Part shown: one piece after another, positions 8,813-17,273 of the stretch
How positions within the stretch are numbered: position 1 is the first letter of the stretch
How the letters are laid out: every line of letters begins with the position of its first letter
Translations under genes and position numbers: made by a program
Assembly (NCBI RefSeq): GCF_036016755.1
Contig: NZ_JAYXIH010000005.1
Location: 100,288-164,287 of the forward strand
DNA: 64,000 bases
Source: Aurantimonas coralicida_A
Lineage (GTDB): Bacteria > Pseudomonadota > Alphaproteobacteria > Rhizobiales > Rhizobiaceae
Direction: 5' to 3'
Notes under the pieces: generated by a model
Told to the model about the DNA's origin: nothing
Seen by the model: the letters and a program-made list of their open reading frames with translations, nothing else
Databases searched by the model: none

Positions 8813-10237
8813 CTACCGCCCGTCCGGCGTTCTCAGACCGTACCATTGGTCCTGGACCTGCTCGTAATGCTCTTCCGGCTTGTAGGTCTTGCCGGCCAAG
8901 CCGAGCCGCTCGGCTGACAGCCGGCCGGTGGCCGAGACCACTGCATAGCCGGCCACCACCTCGTCGCGTTGCGAGCCGACGAGCAAAATCTGCGCCGAAA
9001 TCACCTCGCCTTGAGCATTGAGGACGTCGAGCGTGGTCCGCTGGCCGACGTTGCGCTCCTCGATGACACCATCCAGGGCCAGGCGAGCGGCCCGCGATTG
9101 CGCCTGAAAGCCGGCGACGTTGGCACGGGCGGCCTGCAACTGTGCCCAGGCGCTCGCCACCGCCGTTCTCACCTGATCGCGGGTTCCGTCGACCTCGATC
9201 CGACGCTGGCCGAGCACTTCCTTGGACTGGCGGACCTTGGAACTCGCACGACCGCCCTGGTAGATCGGTATCGTCAATTGGGCGCCCACGGTCGCCGACA
9301 CCTGGTTCTGCGTATTGACGTTCGGACGGCCGAGCGACGTATTGACGCCGGGCAGGTTGCCCCCATGGGTTTCGCTCAGCGCATAGGTATCATCAACACG
9401 GCCGGTCAGGCTCAGAGTCGGCAGCAGCGCGCCCTCGGCCGACTTGACCTGAAAGGCCGCCGCGTCGACGACGGCCAGCGTCGCTAAAATCGCCGGATGC
9501 TCGCGCTGAGATATGGCGACGGCCGAATCGAGCGACTTCGGAATGTAACCCGCCGGGGTTCTGCCCGGCTTCAGATTCGTTGGGGGATTGCCCACCACAT
9601 CGAGATAGGTCGCCTCGCTGGAAGCGACCTGCGCCAGCGCGCTGTTGAGCAGCGCCGTCGCGAGGGCCTGCTGGGATTCGGCTTGTGCTACGTCGGTGCG
9701 CGTTCCCTCGCCCACCTCAAAGCGCGCCCGCGACGCCCGCACCTGCTCCTGCAGAAATCCGAGATTCTGGCGGCGTAGCGCGGCGATCTGCCGGTCGCGT
9801 AGCACGTCCATATAGGCGGTCGCCGCGTCGAACAGGGTATTCTGCTCGGTATTGGCGAGGTTTTCCCGCGAGGCGCGAACTTGCGCCTGCGCCGCGGCGA
9901 CGTTGTTGGGGGTTTGAAAGCCGTCGAACAGCGTCTGGTTCAACTGGATACCAAAGCCGATTGATTCCGACCGCGCCGTCTGCGACGAAATATCGTCGCC
10001 GAAGGTCGTCCGGCTTCGGGTCGCGTTGGCAGAGCCTACACCGCTGACGAACGGCCTGAGTCCAGCCCGCGCCTGTGGAACATTCTCGTCGGTGGCACGC
10101 AGTTGCGCCCGCGCCGAATTCAAGCCCTGGCTGTTGGCGTAGGCCTTGGCCAATGCCCCGGTGAGGGTCTCGGCCATGGCGGGAACTGACAAGAACGTAC
10201 CGGCGACAAGTGCGGCGACAATCCAGATACTACGCAA
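8813..10237 (-). CDS. tolC: TolC-family outer membrane efflux protein
   Basis: A 474-residue TolC-type outer-membrane channel, the exit duct for type I secretion and RND or MFS efflux pumps. A signal peptide (RSIWIVAALVAGTFLSVPAM, cleavage near AMAE) is followed by two repeated outer-membrane factor domains with long helices: LTGALAKAYANSQGLNSARA in the first and the LTIPIYQGGRASSKVRQSKE region in the second. The start is a TTG at 10237 preceded by GGAG; the nearest ATG (10251) is out of frame. Lone tolC near popZ and pcm is typical of alphaproteobacteria. No pump genes lie beside it, so it probably serves several pumps. Confidence 0.92.
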   Translation of the reverse strand: MRSIWIVAALVAGTFLSVPAMAETLTGALAKAYANSQGLNSARAQLRATDENVPQARAGLRPFVSGVGSANATRSRTTFGDDISSQTARSESIGFGIQLNQTLFDGFQTPNNVAAAQAQVRASRENLANTEQNTLFDAATAYMDVLRDRQIAALRRQNLGFLQEQVRASRARFEVGEGTRTDVAQAESQQALATALLNSALAQVASSEATYLDVVGNPPTNLKPGRTPAGYIPKSLDSAVAISQREHPAILATLAVVDAAAFQVKSAEGALLPTLSLTGRVDDTYALSETHGGNLPGVNTSLGRPNVNTQNQVSATVGAQLTIPIYQGGRASSKVRQSKEVLGQRRIEVDGTRDQVRTAVASAWAQLQAARANVAGFQAQSRAARLALDGVIEERNVGQRTTLDVLNAQGEVISAQILLVGSQRDEVVAGYAVVSATGRLSAERLGLAGKTYKPEEHYEQVQDQWYGLRTPDGR

Positions 10238-10425
10238 CCCGATGACTCCATACCGCGGATGGGGTCGAGAAAAGCATGCCCGCGAACAATCCCTCGCAGA
10301 CGTTTCCCGCTACGCCATTCCATACCGACGGTATTTGATCAGTATTGTAACGGTCTGATCAAGTGCGGACCTGAATTTCCAGTGGCTTTATCGTGAAACG
10401 AAACATATCTGCCACGACGATGTGA

Positions 10426-11079
10426 TCAGAAGACGAATTCTCTCGCCTTGTCGAATCCGGGCAGCGGCTTCACGCTGCAATTGAAGCCGAAGCGGTCCGA
10501 GACGAGGCCGTTCTCGTCTTTGAAATAGAGCCTGGCCGAGGCGGCGTTTCCGACGCCTTCGACGACCACGAGACGCCCCCCTTCGCGCAACTGCTGAAAG
10601 AATGTGTCCGGCAAGCGCTCGACGGCCCCCTCGAAGAAGATCACGTCATACGGAGCCTCGGACGGGTAGCCATCCTCCAGCTTTCCCTCGACCACGACGC
10701 AGGTGACGTAATCGAGTCGCGCCAAATTGTCGCCCGCGGACGCGGCAAGGTCGGCATCCTCTTCCAGAGCGACCACCGAGCCAGCAAGATGCGACAGGAC
10801 CGCCGAGGAGTAACCGGAACCACATCCGACATCGAGGACGACGTCGTCGGGCGTGACCGCGGCAAGTTGCAGGAGCTTGGCGAAGGGCGAGGCTTCCATG
10901 ATGTAGCGGCCGTTGCCGATCGGCAGATCCTCATCGATATAGGCAAGCGGTTTGCGCGAGGCGGGCACGAACTCTTCCCGCGGCACCTGCAGGAACGCCC
11001 GCAGAATGTCGTGACGGGTGACGTCCGTGGTGCGGATCTGGTTGTCCACCATCTTCGTGCGGGCGGTCTCGAAATCCAT
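10426..11079 (-). CDS. pcm: Protein-L-isoaspartate O-methyltransferase family protein
   Basis: A 217-residue cytoplasmic methyltransferase of the PCMT family. It opens with the conserved region MVDNQIRTTDVTRHDILRAF, has the SAM-binding motif VVLDVGCGSGYSSAVLSHLA and a post-I acidic block VVALEEDADL. The family methylates isoaspartyl residues to start their repair. This short alphaproteobacterial type often sits upstream of tolC, as here. The start MDFETARTKM follows GAGGA; an upstream extension of 69 codons is Arg-rich and shows no family similarity. Some members of this subfamily lack proven isoaspartyl activity, so the function is by family. Confidence 0.9.
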   Translation of the reverse strand: MDFETARTKMVDNQIRTTDVTRHDILRAFLQVPREEFVPASRKPLAYIDEDLPIGNGRYIMEASPFAKLLQLAAVTPDDVVLDVGCGSGYSSAVLSHLAGSVVALEEDADLAASAGDNLARLDYVTCVVVEGKLEDGYPSEAPYDVIFFEGAVERLPDTFFQQLREGGRLVVVEGVGNAASARLYFKDENGLVSDRFGFNCSVKPLPGFDKAREFVF

Positions 11080-11258
11080 GGTCGAAATCCTCGTGTCTCG
11101 CCGCATCGTCGCCTTGCGGCCGCCCCGTTTCCATAGTCGCGGCTCTTGCCGCGCGCAAGGCGGACCGGCCTCTGGGCGATGGCGGCGCGGTTCCGGCTCG
11201 GCGCGGGCCAAGGAGCGGCGGTTATCCCGCTCGCGACGCACACTTTCGGCGACCGGCC

Positions 11259-12713
11259 TCAACGCTCGATGCGGTCGATGAACCACCGGGTGAGCCGAGT
11301 CCAGACCTCGTCCTTCTCAGCAAAATCCTCAACCCCATGCTCGAGGTTCGGATTGTCGTTGACCTCGATCAGGAAAATCCCGTCGTCGGTCTCCTTGAGA
11401 TCGACGCCGTAGAGTCCGTCGCCGATGCAGCGGGCTGCCCGCAGTCCGGCATCCAGCACATGCGGGGGCGTATCGCCGAGCGAGAACGCCCTGAACCCAC
11501 CCTCCAAGGGTCGCCCGCCATTGTCGTGGTTGATGATCTGCCAATGGCTCTTGGCCATCAGGTACTGGACCGCAAACAAGGGCTCGCCGCCGAGCACCCC
11601 GATCCGCCAGTCGAAAGTCGTCGGCATAAATTTCTGGGCGATCAGAAGGTCGCTATCCTCCAGCCAGGCATTCGCCAGCGTCACCAGACCGGCGACGTCG
11701 TCGACCTTCTTCACGCCTCGCGAGAACGACCCGTCGGGGATCTTCAGCACCATCGGAAAGCCGAGCTCGTCCGCCGCCCTGGCGAAGTCCTCCTTGCCCC
11801 CGATCATCACCGATGACGGGGTGGCGACACCATTCGCCGCCATCAATTCGTTGAGATAGACCTTGTTCGTGCAGCGGATCATCGAGATTGGATCATCGAT
11901 CACCGGCATGCCCTCCTGCATGGCGCGGCGAGCGAACCGGTAGGTGTGATTGGAAATCGAGGTCGTCTCGCGGATGAACAAGGCATCGAAATTGGCCAGC
12001 CGGGGCAGATCCTTGCGACCGATCGGTTCGACATCGACGCCGAGCCGGGCCGCGATGCGCGCCCAGTGCCGCAGCGTATCCACCGAAGACGGCGGCATGT
12101 CTTCCTTGGGGTCGTAGAGGGTGGCGAATGCATATTTCGCCGGAGTCTTGGCTTTGGCTGCGCGCCATTGGCGCGCGGTGTACCGCTCCATGGCGACGAG
12201 CAGGCGCGCCGTCTCGGCGCTGTCGAGCTTGCCGATCGAGGCAAAACCGATGCGCCGGATTCGCGGGCGTCCTGCTTTGGGCTCCAGATGGACTTCAAGG
12301 GCCGGCGCTCGAAACCAGTCGAAGATCAGCTTGGCGAAACGATCAAGGCGGGGGTCGTCAGCGTGGCCGAAATAGATGCGTATCGGGGCAGTCGGTGCTT
12401 CGCCCTTGTCGAGTGCCTTCGACAGCACGGCATCGAGCTCGGGCAAGGCGTTTTCATAAAGTTTCTTTTCCGACAGGTCGATCATCGTCTCGACCGAGGG
12501 GATGATGCGGTGACCGCGGGCCTCGGCGAGGAGCGAGGCGTAATATCCCCTGCTTTGATAGGCGTAGGACCGCGACAGGTTGATGACCTTGGGCCGTTGC
12601 CCCCGGAACAGGCCGGATCGCGCAAGATAGTCGCGGCTGGTCATGACCTTGTGCGGCGTCGCGCCGTTGTCGAGATCGGACGCGCGCCCGACGAGGACGA
12701 CCCATTGAGACAT
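11259..12713 (-). CDS. RimK-type ATP-grasp ligase with RLAN N-terminal domain
   Basis: A 484-residue protein in two parts. Residues 1 to about 190 match the RimK-like ATP-grasp N-terminal (RLAN) type, with LINLSRSY-like and YYASLLAEARGHRIIPS blocks. The rest is an ATP-grasp ligase: MVLKIPDGSFSRGVKKV (ATP lid), DSDLLIAQKFMPTTFDWRIG, and the metal-binding end GVDLKETDDGIFLIEVNDNP. RimK-type enzymes form peptide or isopeptide bonds, for instance adding amino acids to a protein tail; the target here is unknown. The start follows AAGG, and the gene begins 11 bases after the stop of the GNAT/C39 gene, so the two form an operon. The pair recurs in other proteobacteria and was predicted to be a peptide-modification system. 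Confidence 0.85.
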   Translation of the reverse strand: MSQWVVLVGRASDLDNGATPHKVMTSRDYLARSGLFRGQRPKVINLSRSYAYQSRGYYASLLAEARGHRIIPSVETMIDLSEKKLYENALPELDAVLSKALDKGEAPTAPIRIYFGHADDPRLDRFAKLIFDWFRAPALEVHLEPKAGRPRIRRIGFASIGKLDSAETARLLVAMERYTARQWRAAKAKTPAKYAFATLYDPKEDMPPSSVDTLRHWARIAARLGVDVEPIGRKDLPRLANFDALFIRETTSISNHTYRFARRAMQEGMPVIDDPISMIRCTNKVYLNELMAANGVATPSSVMIGGKEDFARAADELGFPMVLKIPDGSFSRGVKKVDDVAGLVTLANAWLEDSDLLIAQKFMPTTFDWRIGVLGGEPLFAVQYLMAKSHWQIINHDNGGRPLEGGFRAFSLGDTPPHVLDAGLRAARCIGDGLYGVDLKETDDGIFLIEVNDNPNLEHGVEDFAEKDEVWTRLTRWFIDRIER

Positions 12714-12724
12714 CGGACGACCTT

Positions 12725-13897
12725 TTAAGCCTCGCGCCGGGAGAGGAAAACGGCCGCGCGGAGGCCGACCTTGCCGAAACGCGCTATCCGGTCAAATGTT
12801 TCGTATGGAATTGGAAGACTCGCGGCGTCGGCGACGGATTCGCCGCGTTCGTCCGCCACCCAGGGATCGTGGATGATGATATGGCGGCCATCGTCGCCAT
12901 GGGCGAGCACCCAGTGCGGCACCTTCTTGTCGAACATGTGATAGCCAGAAATCAGCACCACGGCGGTCTTGCCCGCGGCGATCGCGGCCCGCAGTTCAAC
13001 GAGGGTAAACGGGCGAATGGTGACCGAAATCGCATAGGCGTCGGCGCGACGGCGAAAATCTTCCTGGGCAAGCGCCATCACCCGCTGCTTCTCCGCGCTG
13101 CGAACCCCTTCCAGGAACAGATCGCCCGGTTCCGAGACATGAATTTCGGCGCCGAGCCCGGCTTCATGCGCCGCCACCGCCAGACCATAGGGCTCGCAGC
13201 CGCCGGGCCCCGACATCATGAAGATCGTCGTCGCCTCGCGCCAGAGGCGGATCTCAGCCACCGGCTCCAGCACAAAACCGGGAACATCCCGTGCCAGCGC
13301 CATCATCAGGCAGCAGGCGCCGCAGGTGAAATCCGTCGTCTGCTCGTAATAGGGGACACCGGTGTCGATCGCCTGGTCGCCGCGCAGGGTCTTCTCAAAG
13401 CGAAGTGCCGGCATGTGGTCGGCATAATAGTCGAGATAGCGTCCGATCGAGCGAAAATGGCGGGAGCGATAGAGCGCGATCGCGGCGGCATTATCCTCGC
13501 GAACCTCAAGTCGAAGGGCGATGCGGTCGCGATCGAAGGCCGCGGATTCGGCCGCTTCGAGCAGCTTCCGGCCGGTTCCACGCCCCGACGCATCCGGTGC
13601 GATGGCAAGAGAGTAGAGCCGCGCAAGCCCCGTGCCGCGACGCAGCAGGATGGCCGCGTAGCCGACGACCCGGCAGGCTTGAGCATCAAGTCCGCCATCC
13701 TCCGCGACCAGCACGATGGCGCTGTCCGCGCTGACGAGATTGCGAAACGAGCGGCGCGAGATGCGATCGACATCGAAAGCAGCCACCTCGATCTCGACCA
13801 GCCGATCGATATCATCCGTGCGCGCCGCACGGATGAGCATGTCGGCAGCGTCGGGGATGGCAGGCGCGGAAGGCGCTCGCGAATTGTTCCGAATCAT
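12725..13897 (-). CDS. GNAT acetyltransferase fused to C39-type peptidase
   Basis: A fusion of about 390 residues. The first part, from MLIRAARTDDIDRLVEIEVA, is a GNAT acyltransferase with the acetyl-CoA loop LAIAPDASGRGTGRKLLEAA. The second part is a papain/C39-like peptidase: Cys in YYEQTTDFTCGACCLMMALA, His in VPHWVLAHGDDG, Asp in IIIHDPWV. Its partner is the RimK-type ligase 11 bases downstream. By family, one activity may trim, one acylate and one ligate a peptide; no substrate is visible. Starts at 13897 (MIRNNSRAP), 13840 (MLIRAARTD) and 13975 are possible. I prefer 13897, although none has a strong ribosome binding site. Confidence 0.82.
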   Translation of the reverse strand: MIRNNSRAPSAPAIPDAADMLIRAARTDDIDRLVEIEVAAFDVDRISRRSFRNLVSADSAIVLVAEDGGLDAQACRVVGYAAILLRRGTGLARLYSLAIAPDASGRGTGRKLLEAAESAAFDRDRIALRLEVREDNAAAIALYRSRHFRSIGRYLDYYADHMPALRFEKTLRGDQAIDTGVPYYEQTTDFTCGACCLMMALARDVPGFVLEPVAEIRLWREATTIFMMSGPGGCEPYGLAVAAHEAGLGAEIHVSEPGDLFLEGVRSAEKQRVMALAQEDFRRRADAYAISVTIRPFTLVELRAAIAAGKTAVVLISGYHMFDKKVPHWVLAHGDDGRHIIIHDPWVADERGESVADAASLPIPYETFDRIARFGKVGLRAAVFLSRREA

Positions 13898-14135
13898 TTT
13901 CTGTCTGTCGAGACGCTGGGCCGCGGATTGACTAGGCGTGCGCCCAATCCCGACGGTTGGCAAGCCAAGAGACAAAGGATCTGGTGCCGGTGTGCGATAC
14001 GACGGCGGCCTGCGCGTGATACGATGGCGCTGGATGGGGGGTCTGTGACATCACGCGCACACCGGAGCCGAAGTATCGCGACCGCTCGGTCAGCATGGCG
14101 CTTGGGTCAGATTTCCCGAATGGGCATTTCCGGCC

Positions 14136-14164
14136 TTGCGGAAATCCAACGGAATCCGTAGGTA
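14136..14164 (+). promoter_or_regulatory. Putative sigma-70 promoter of tRNA-Cys
   Basis: TTGCGG, a 17-base spacer and TAGGTA end 13 bases before the mature tRNA-Cys 5' end. Spacing is ideal for a housekeeping promoter with a very short 5' leader. Confidence 0.5.
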
Positions 14165-14176
14165 CGGCGCCGGTGA

Positions 14177-14250
14177 GGCCTCGTGGCGGAGTGGTTACGC
14201 AGAGGACTGCAAATCCTTGTACGGGGGTTCGATTCCCTCCGAGGCCTCCA
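14177..14250 (+). tRNA. tRNA-Cys (GCA anticodon)
   Basis: A 74-base cloverleaf. The acceptor GGCCTCG pairs with CGAGGCC followed by T and an encoded CCA. The D arm contains GTGGTTACGC, the anticodon loop is CTGCAAA (anticodon GCA) and the T arm is GGGGGTTCGATTCCCTCC. All stems pair. It is a single-gene unit, transcribed opposite to the neighbouring protein genes. Confidence 0.97.
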
Positions 14251-14324
14251 TTCCTCTCCCTGATGTATAACGGACTACTCTCGGCTTTGGCCGACGCGCG
14301 CCGACGACAAACCGGTGACGCGTC

Positions 14325-14600
14325 CTATTCTGCCGGAAAGAAGCGAGGGCCGACGATGCGAATGCCGCTGGCGGTCCGGCGGATTTCCTGCTGCGGTTGC
14401 GCCGCCTGGGTGATATCGGGCCGCGGCATGGGAACCGGGATCGAAGCCGTCTCGCCAGGCTGTCTCGGAGCGATCTGAAGCGACGCCATTTCGACCGGCG
14501 CCTCGAACTGATCCGAGCCAACCACATCCTGAGCGTAAGCGGGAAGGGTCAGCGAGCCGAAGGTAAGGGCCAAGATCGTCATTCCGGTCTTCGTAAACAT
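14325..14600 (-). CDS. Small exported protein of unknown function
   Basis: A 91-residue protein with a clear signal peptide (MFTKTGMTILALTFGSLTLP, cleavage after AYA) and a proline-rich mature part containing IPVPMPRPDITQAAQPQQEI, ending FFPAE. The start was chosen because it begins the signal sequence and has AGGTGG upstream; 17 earlier in-frame codons look untranslated. No known domain is recognised. It lies alone between two tRNA genes, opposite to the tRNAs. Short periplasmic proteins of this kind are common in Hyphomicrobiales. Confidence 0.6.
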   Translation of the reverse strand: MFTKTGMTILALTFGSLTLPAYAQDVVGSDQFEAPVEMASLQIAPRQPGETASIPVPMPRPDITQAAQPQQEIRRTASGIRIVGPRFFPAE

Positions 14601-14773
14601 GTGCGCCACCTGCAATGTGTTTTCTTTTGGGCACAAGGCCTGGCGCGACATTCTGGTTCCCCGCCTTCACAATTATTATGAATCGAACGGTAACGCGGAG
14701 CATCGGTGCGTGGCCGCTCTCCGGCGAGGTTTGCGGATACGACGCTCCTTATAGGGTCGTCGCGACGAATGCT

Positions 14774-15112
14774 CTATGATGGCTGGTTCGTGGGCGGTTC
14801 GCGCGTTGGCTTGCCGGCTCGGCTCGCGTCGCGGGGCGAGCGGGCGCGTCCCCACTTCACCGTTGACCGGCGGCGCCAGCGGCGCACGACGATCAGATCG
14901 ACCGACAGGACGAGGAGCCCCAACGGGATCATCCAGAAGCCGAGAATCGGCAGGAAACCCAGAAGGCCGCCGGCGACAAGGCCGCTTCCCAGGGCTATCC
15001 GCCATCCGCGGTTCGCCGGCAGCGGAAGTCTGCGACCGAATATCTCGATCCCTCGGCCCGCCGGTTTGCGTTCGCCATCCCTTTCGTTGTGCTGCGTCTC
15101 TTGATCACTCAT
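14774..15112 (-). CDS. Small inner-membrane protein
   Basis: A 112-residue protein. The N-terminus (MSDQETQHNERDGERKPAG) is hydrophilic. Two hydrophobic segments follow, about GWRIALGSGLVAGGLLGFLP and ILGFWMIPLGLLVLSVDLIV, then a strongly basic tail (VRRWRRRSTVKWGR). The phrase GFLPILGFWMIPLGLLVLS is typical of a small family of alphaproteobacterial membrane proteins without assigned function. The upstream G-rich stretch GGCGGCAGG directly before the ATG is a weak ribosome binding site. Transcribed away from tRNA-Asn. Confidence 0.62.
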   Translation of the reverse strand: MSDQETQHNERDGERKPAGRGIEIFGRRLPLPANRGWRIALGSGLVAGGLLGFLPILGFWMIPLGLLVLSVDLIVVRRWRRRSTVKWGRARSPRDASRAGKPTREPPTNQPS

Positions 15113-15233
15113 CCTGCCGCCATGATTTACCGATAGCCGTTGGCCCGGCCCTTGAAATGGGAATGCGGCCGGCCGGAACAAAGCCGTTTTTGCCATTCGC
15201 GCCGCGATCGGGGATTTTTCCTCAACTCGCGGC

Positions 15234-15262
15234 TTGGCAAGAGTGTCATCGTTTTGCTATAG
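15234..15262 (+). promoter_or_regulatory. Sigma-70 promoter of tRNA-Asn
   Basis: TTGGCA, a 17-base spacer and CTATAG end 26 bases before the tRNA-Asn 5' end. Both boxes are near the alphaproteobacterial housekeeping consensus. Confidence 0.65.
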
Positions 15263-15288
15263 GCACGCCAACGCGTCTGACGCGTCAT

Positions 15289-15364
15289 TCCCCGATAGCT
15301 CAGTTGGTAGAGCGTTCGACTGTTAATCGAATTGTCGCAGGTTCGAGCCCTGCTCGGGGAGCCA
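15289..15364 (+). tRNA. tRNA-Asn (GTT anticodon)
   Basis: A 76-base cloverleaf with acceptor TCCCCGA / TCGGGGA, discriminator G and encoded CCA. The D arm is GCTCAGTTGGTAGAGC, the anticodon loop CTGTTAA (anticodon GTT) and the T arm GCAGGTTCGAGCCCTGC. It has its own promoter and a strong terminator directly downstream. Confidence 0.97.
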
Positions 15365-15370
15365 GTTTTC

Positions 15371-15410
15371 AAGAAGGTCGCCGGTGCCGCACCGGCGACC
15401 TTCTTTTTTT
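15371..15410 (+). terminator. Strong rho-independent terminator of tRNA-Asn
   Basis: A 16-bp perfect stem (15371-15386 with 15390-15405) closes on a 3-base loop and runs into seven or more T residues. It begins seven bases after the tRNA CCA end. Confidence 0.93.
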
Positions 15411-15515
15411 CGGCGTCGTCTGATCCGCCGGCCCCCCTGCGATTTCGTCGCACCCGCCTCGCCGCAGAGCCATGGAGCGCCAGCTATCTGCCATCGGCAA
15501 CGATGGGACGCCTGC

Positions 15516-16976
15516 ATGGACGACAACAGCTCGAAAGCCCACAGCGATCCGATCGTCGTCTGGATGCGCGACGATCTGCGCCTCGACGACAATCCGGCGC
15601 TCGCCGCGGCGGCCGACACCGGTCGGCCCGTGGTGCCGCTCTATGTGCTCGACGAGACATCGGACGGCATCCGCGCGCTCGGTGGCGCTCACCAATGGTG
15701 GCTGCATCACAGCCTGGACGCTTTCGCCCGCAGCCTGCGCGGCAAGGGCTCCCAGCTGACGCTCCGGCGCGGCGCGGCAAAGGGTGAGCTCCTCGACATC
15801 ATCGCGGCCGTCGGCGCCACAGCGCTTTATTTCAACCGACGTTCCGATCCGGCCGGGCGCGCTGTCGATGACAGGATCGCGGAGGCTTTGGGCGCGGCGT
15901 TCGATGTCCGCCGCTTCACCGCCAACATCCTGCACGAGCCGGACGAGGTCCAGACGACCACCGGCGGCTATTACAAGGTCTATACGCCGTTCTGGAAGAA
16001 GCTCTCGGCATCCGAGCCACGCGATCCGATCGACGCGCCGGCCGGTTTCAAGCAACCGGAGGATTTTCCGCGATCGGACAATCTCGCCGACTGGGCGCTT
16101 CTGCCGACGAAGCCAGACTGGTCGGGGGACATCGCCGAGGCATGGACGCCCGGCGAGAAAGCCGCGCTGGAACGCCTGGAGACGTTCTGCAACGATGATC
16201 TCGCCGGCTATCATGAAGCGCGCGACAATCCCTCCGCGGATCGCACATCCGGTCTGTCGCCGCATCTTCGCTGGGGCGAAATCTCGCCCTACCGAATCTG
16301 GCACACGGTCCAGACCTATGCGTCACGCCGCCAATCGATCCCGGACGATGCGATCCGCACGTTCAAGAAGGAGTTGGTCTGGCGCGACTTCAATGCCCAC
16401 CTGCTCCATCACTGCGACAACCTCACCACGACGAACATCAACAAGCGCTTCGATGCGTTCCCGTGGCGACGTTCGGACGCGGATCTACGGGCATGGCAAC
16501 GGGGCCTGACGGGCTACCCCATCGTCGATGCCGGCATGCGCCAGCTCTGGCAGACGGGGTGGATGCACAACCGGGTGCGGATGATCGTCGGTTCGTTCCT
16601 GACCAAGGACCTCTTGCTCGACTGGCGCGACGGCGAGCGCTGGTTCTGGGATACGCTGGTCGACGGCGATGCGGCCTCGAACCCCGCGCAATGGCAGTGG
16701 GTGGCCGGCTCCGGCGCCGACGCGCAGCCGTTCTTCCGCGTCTTCAATCCCGTCACCCAGAGCGAGAAATTCGATCCCGCCGGCACCTATATCCGCCGGT
16801 TCGCGCCGGAACTCGCCGAACTGCCGGACAAGGCGATCCACGCGCCTTGGAACGCGTCCGACGAAACCCTCGCAAAGGCGGGAGTCCGGCTCGGAGAAAC
16901 CTATCCGAGGCCGATCGTAGACCACGGCCGGGCACGCGAGCGCGCGCTGGCGGCCTATGGCGAGATACGCGCGTAA
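15516..16976 (+). CDS. phrB: Class I CPD deoxyribodipyrimidine photolyase
   Basis: A 486-residue flavoprotein that repairs cyclobutane pyrimidine dimers with light. The N-terminal antenna domain opens IVVWMRDDLRLDDNPAL. The C-terminal FAD domain contains LSPHLRWGEISPYRIW, WRDFNAHLLHH, NINKRFDAFPWR, GYPIVDAGMRQLWQTGWMHN and NPVTQSEKFDPAGTYIRRF, the full series of FAD and DNA-binding blocks seen in CPD photolyases rather than cryptochromes. The start MDDNSSKAHS has GGGACG upstream; the 44 earlier codons overlap the tRNA terminator and are rejected. It stands alone between tRNA-Asn and the convergent amidase cluster. Confidence 0.95.
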   Translation: MDDNSSKAHSDPIVVWMRDDLRLDDNPALAAAADTGRPVVPLYVLDETSDGIRALGGAHQWWLHHSLDAFARSLRGKGSQLTLRRGAAKGELLDIIAAVGATALYFNRRSDPAGRAVDDRIAEALGAAFDVRRFTANILHEPDEVQTTTGGYYKVYTPFWKKLSASEPRDPIDAPAGFKQPEDFPRSDNLADWALLPTKPDWSGDIAEAWTPGEKAALERLETFCNDDLAGYHEARDNPSADRTSGLSPHLRWGEISPYRIWHTVQTYASRRQSIPDDAIRTFKKELVWRDFNAHLLHHCDNLTTTNINKRFDAFPWRRSDADLRAWQRGLTGYPIVDAGMRQLWQTGWMHNRVRMIVGSFLTKDLLLDWRDGERWFWDTLVDGDAASNPAQWQWVAGSGADAQPFFRVFNPVTQSEKFDPAGTYIRRFAPELAELPDKAIHAPWNASDETLAKAGVRLGETYPRPIVDHGRARERALAAYGEIRA

Positions 16977-17020
16977 TTCGCCGATCCCGACGAGACGCGA
17001 GCGGAGCACGGCAGGTTCCT

Positions 17021-17040
17021 GCACCGGGTCAGCCCGGTGC
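17021..17040. other. Stem-loop between convergent genes
   Basis: GCACCGGG pairs with CCCGGTGC over a 4-base loop, between the end of phrB and the end of the small membrane protein gene. No T run is present on either side, so a role as shared transcription end is only possible. Confidence 0.35.
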
Positions 17041-17102
17041 GATCTCGTAGAGGTTACTCCGGGAATAAGGCCGTCTTCCGTCGGTGCTTCAAGCCCCGTG
17101 CT

Positions 17103-17273
17103 TCAGTCGCGCGCAGGCGTCTTGTGCCAGAACAGGTCGTAGGCGCAAAGCAGGATGGTCACCAAAAGCACCACACCCAGGTCGACGCGGGGAACGTAGA
17201 GGATCAGCACCCCCAGGAAGACGACGAGCATCGCGAAGGCCACAACGCTCATCAAACGTTCGGTCAGGGTCAT
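17103..17273 (-). CDS. Small two-segment membrane protein
   Basis: A 56-residue protein, MTLTERLMSVVAFAMLVVFL at the start, with a second hydrophobic stretch (VDLGVVLLVTILLCAYDLFW) and a short polar tail (HKTPARD). Its ATG overlaps the amidase stop as ATGA, so it is translationally coupled to the amidase and is the last gene of the TRAP-amidase operon. No domain is recognised. The coupling and the clear membrane pattern argue that it is a real gene. Confidence 0.62.
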   Translation of the reverse strand: MTLTERLMSVVAFAMLVVFLGVLILYVPRVDLGVVLLVTILLCAYDLFWHKTPARD

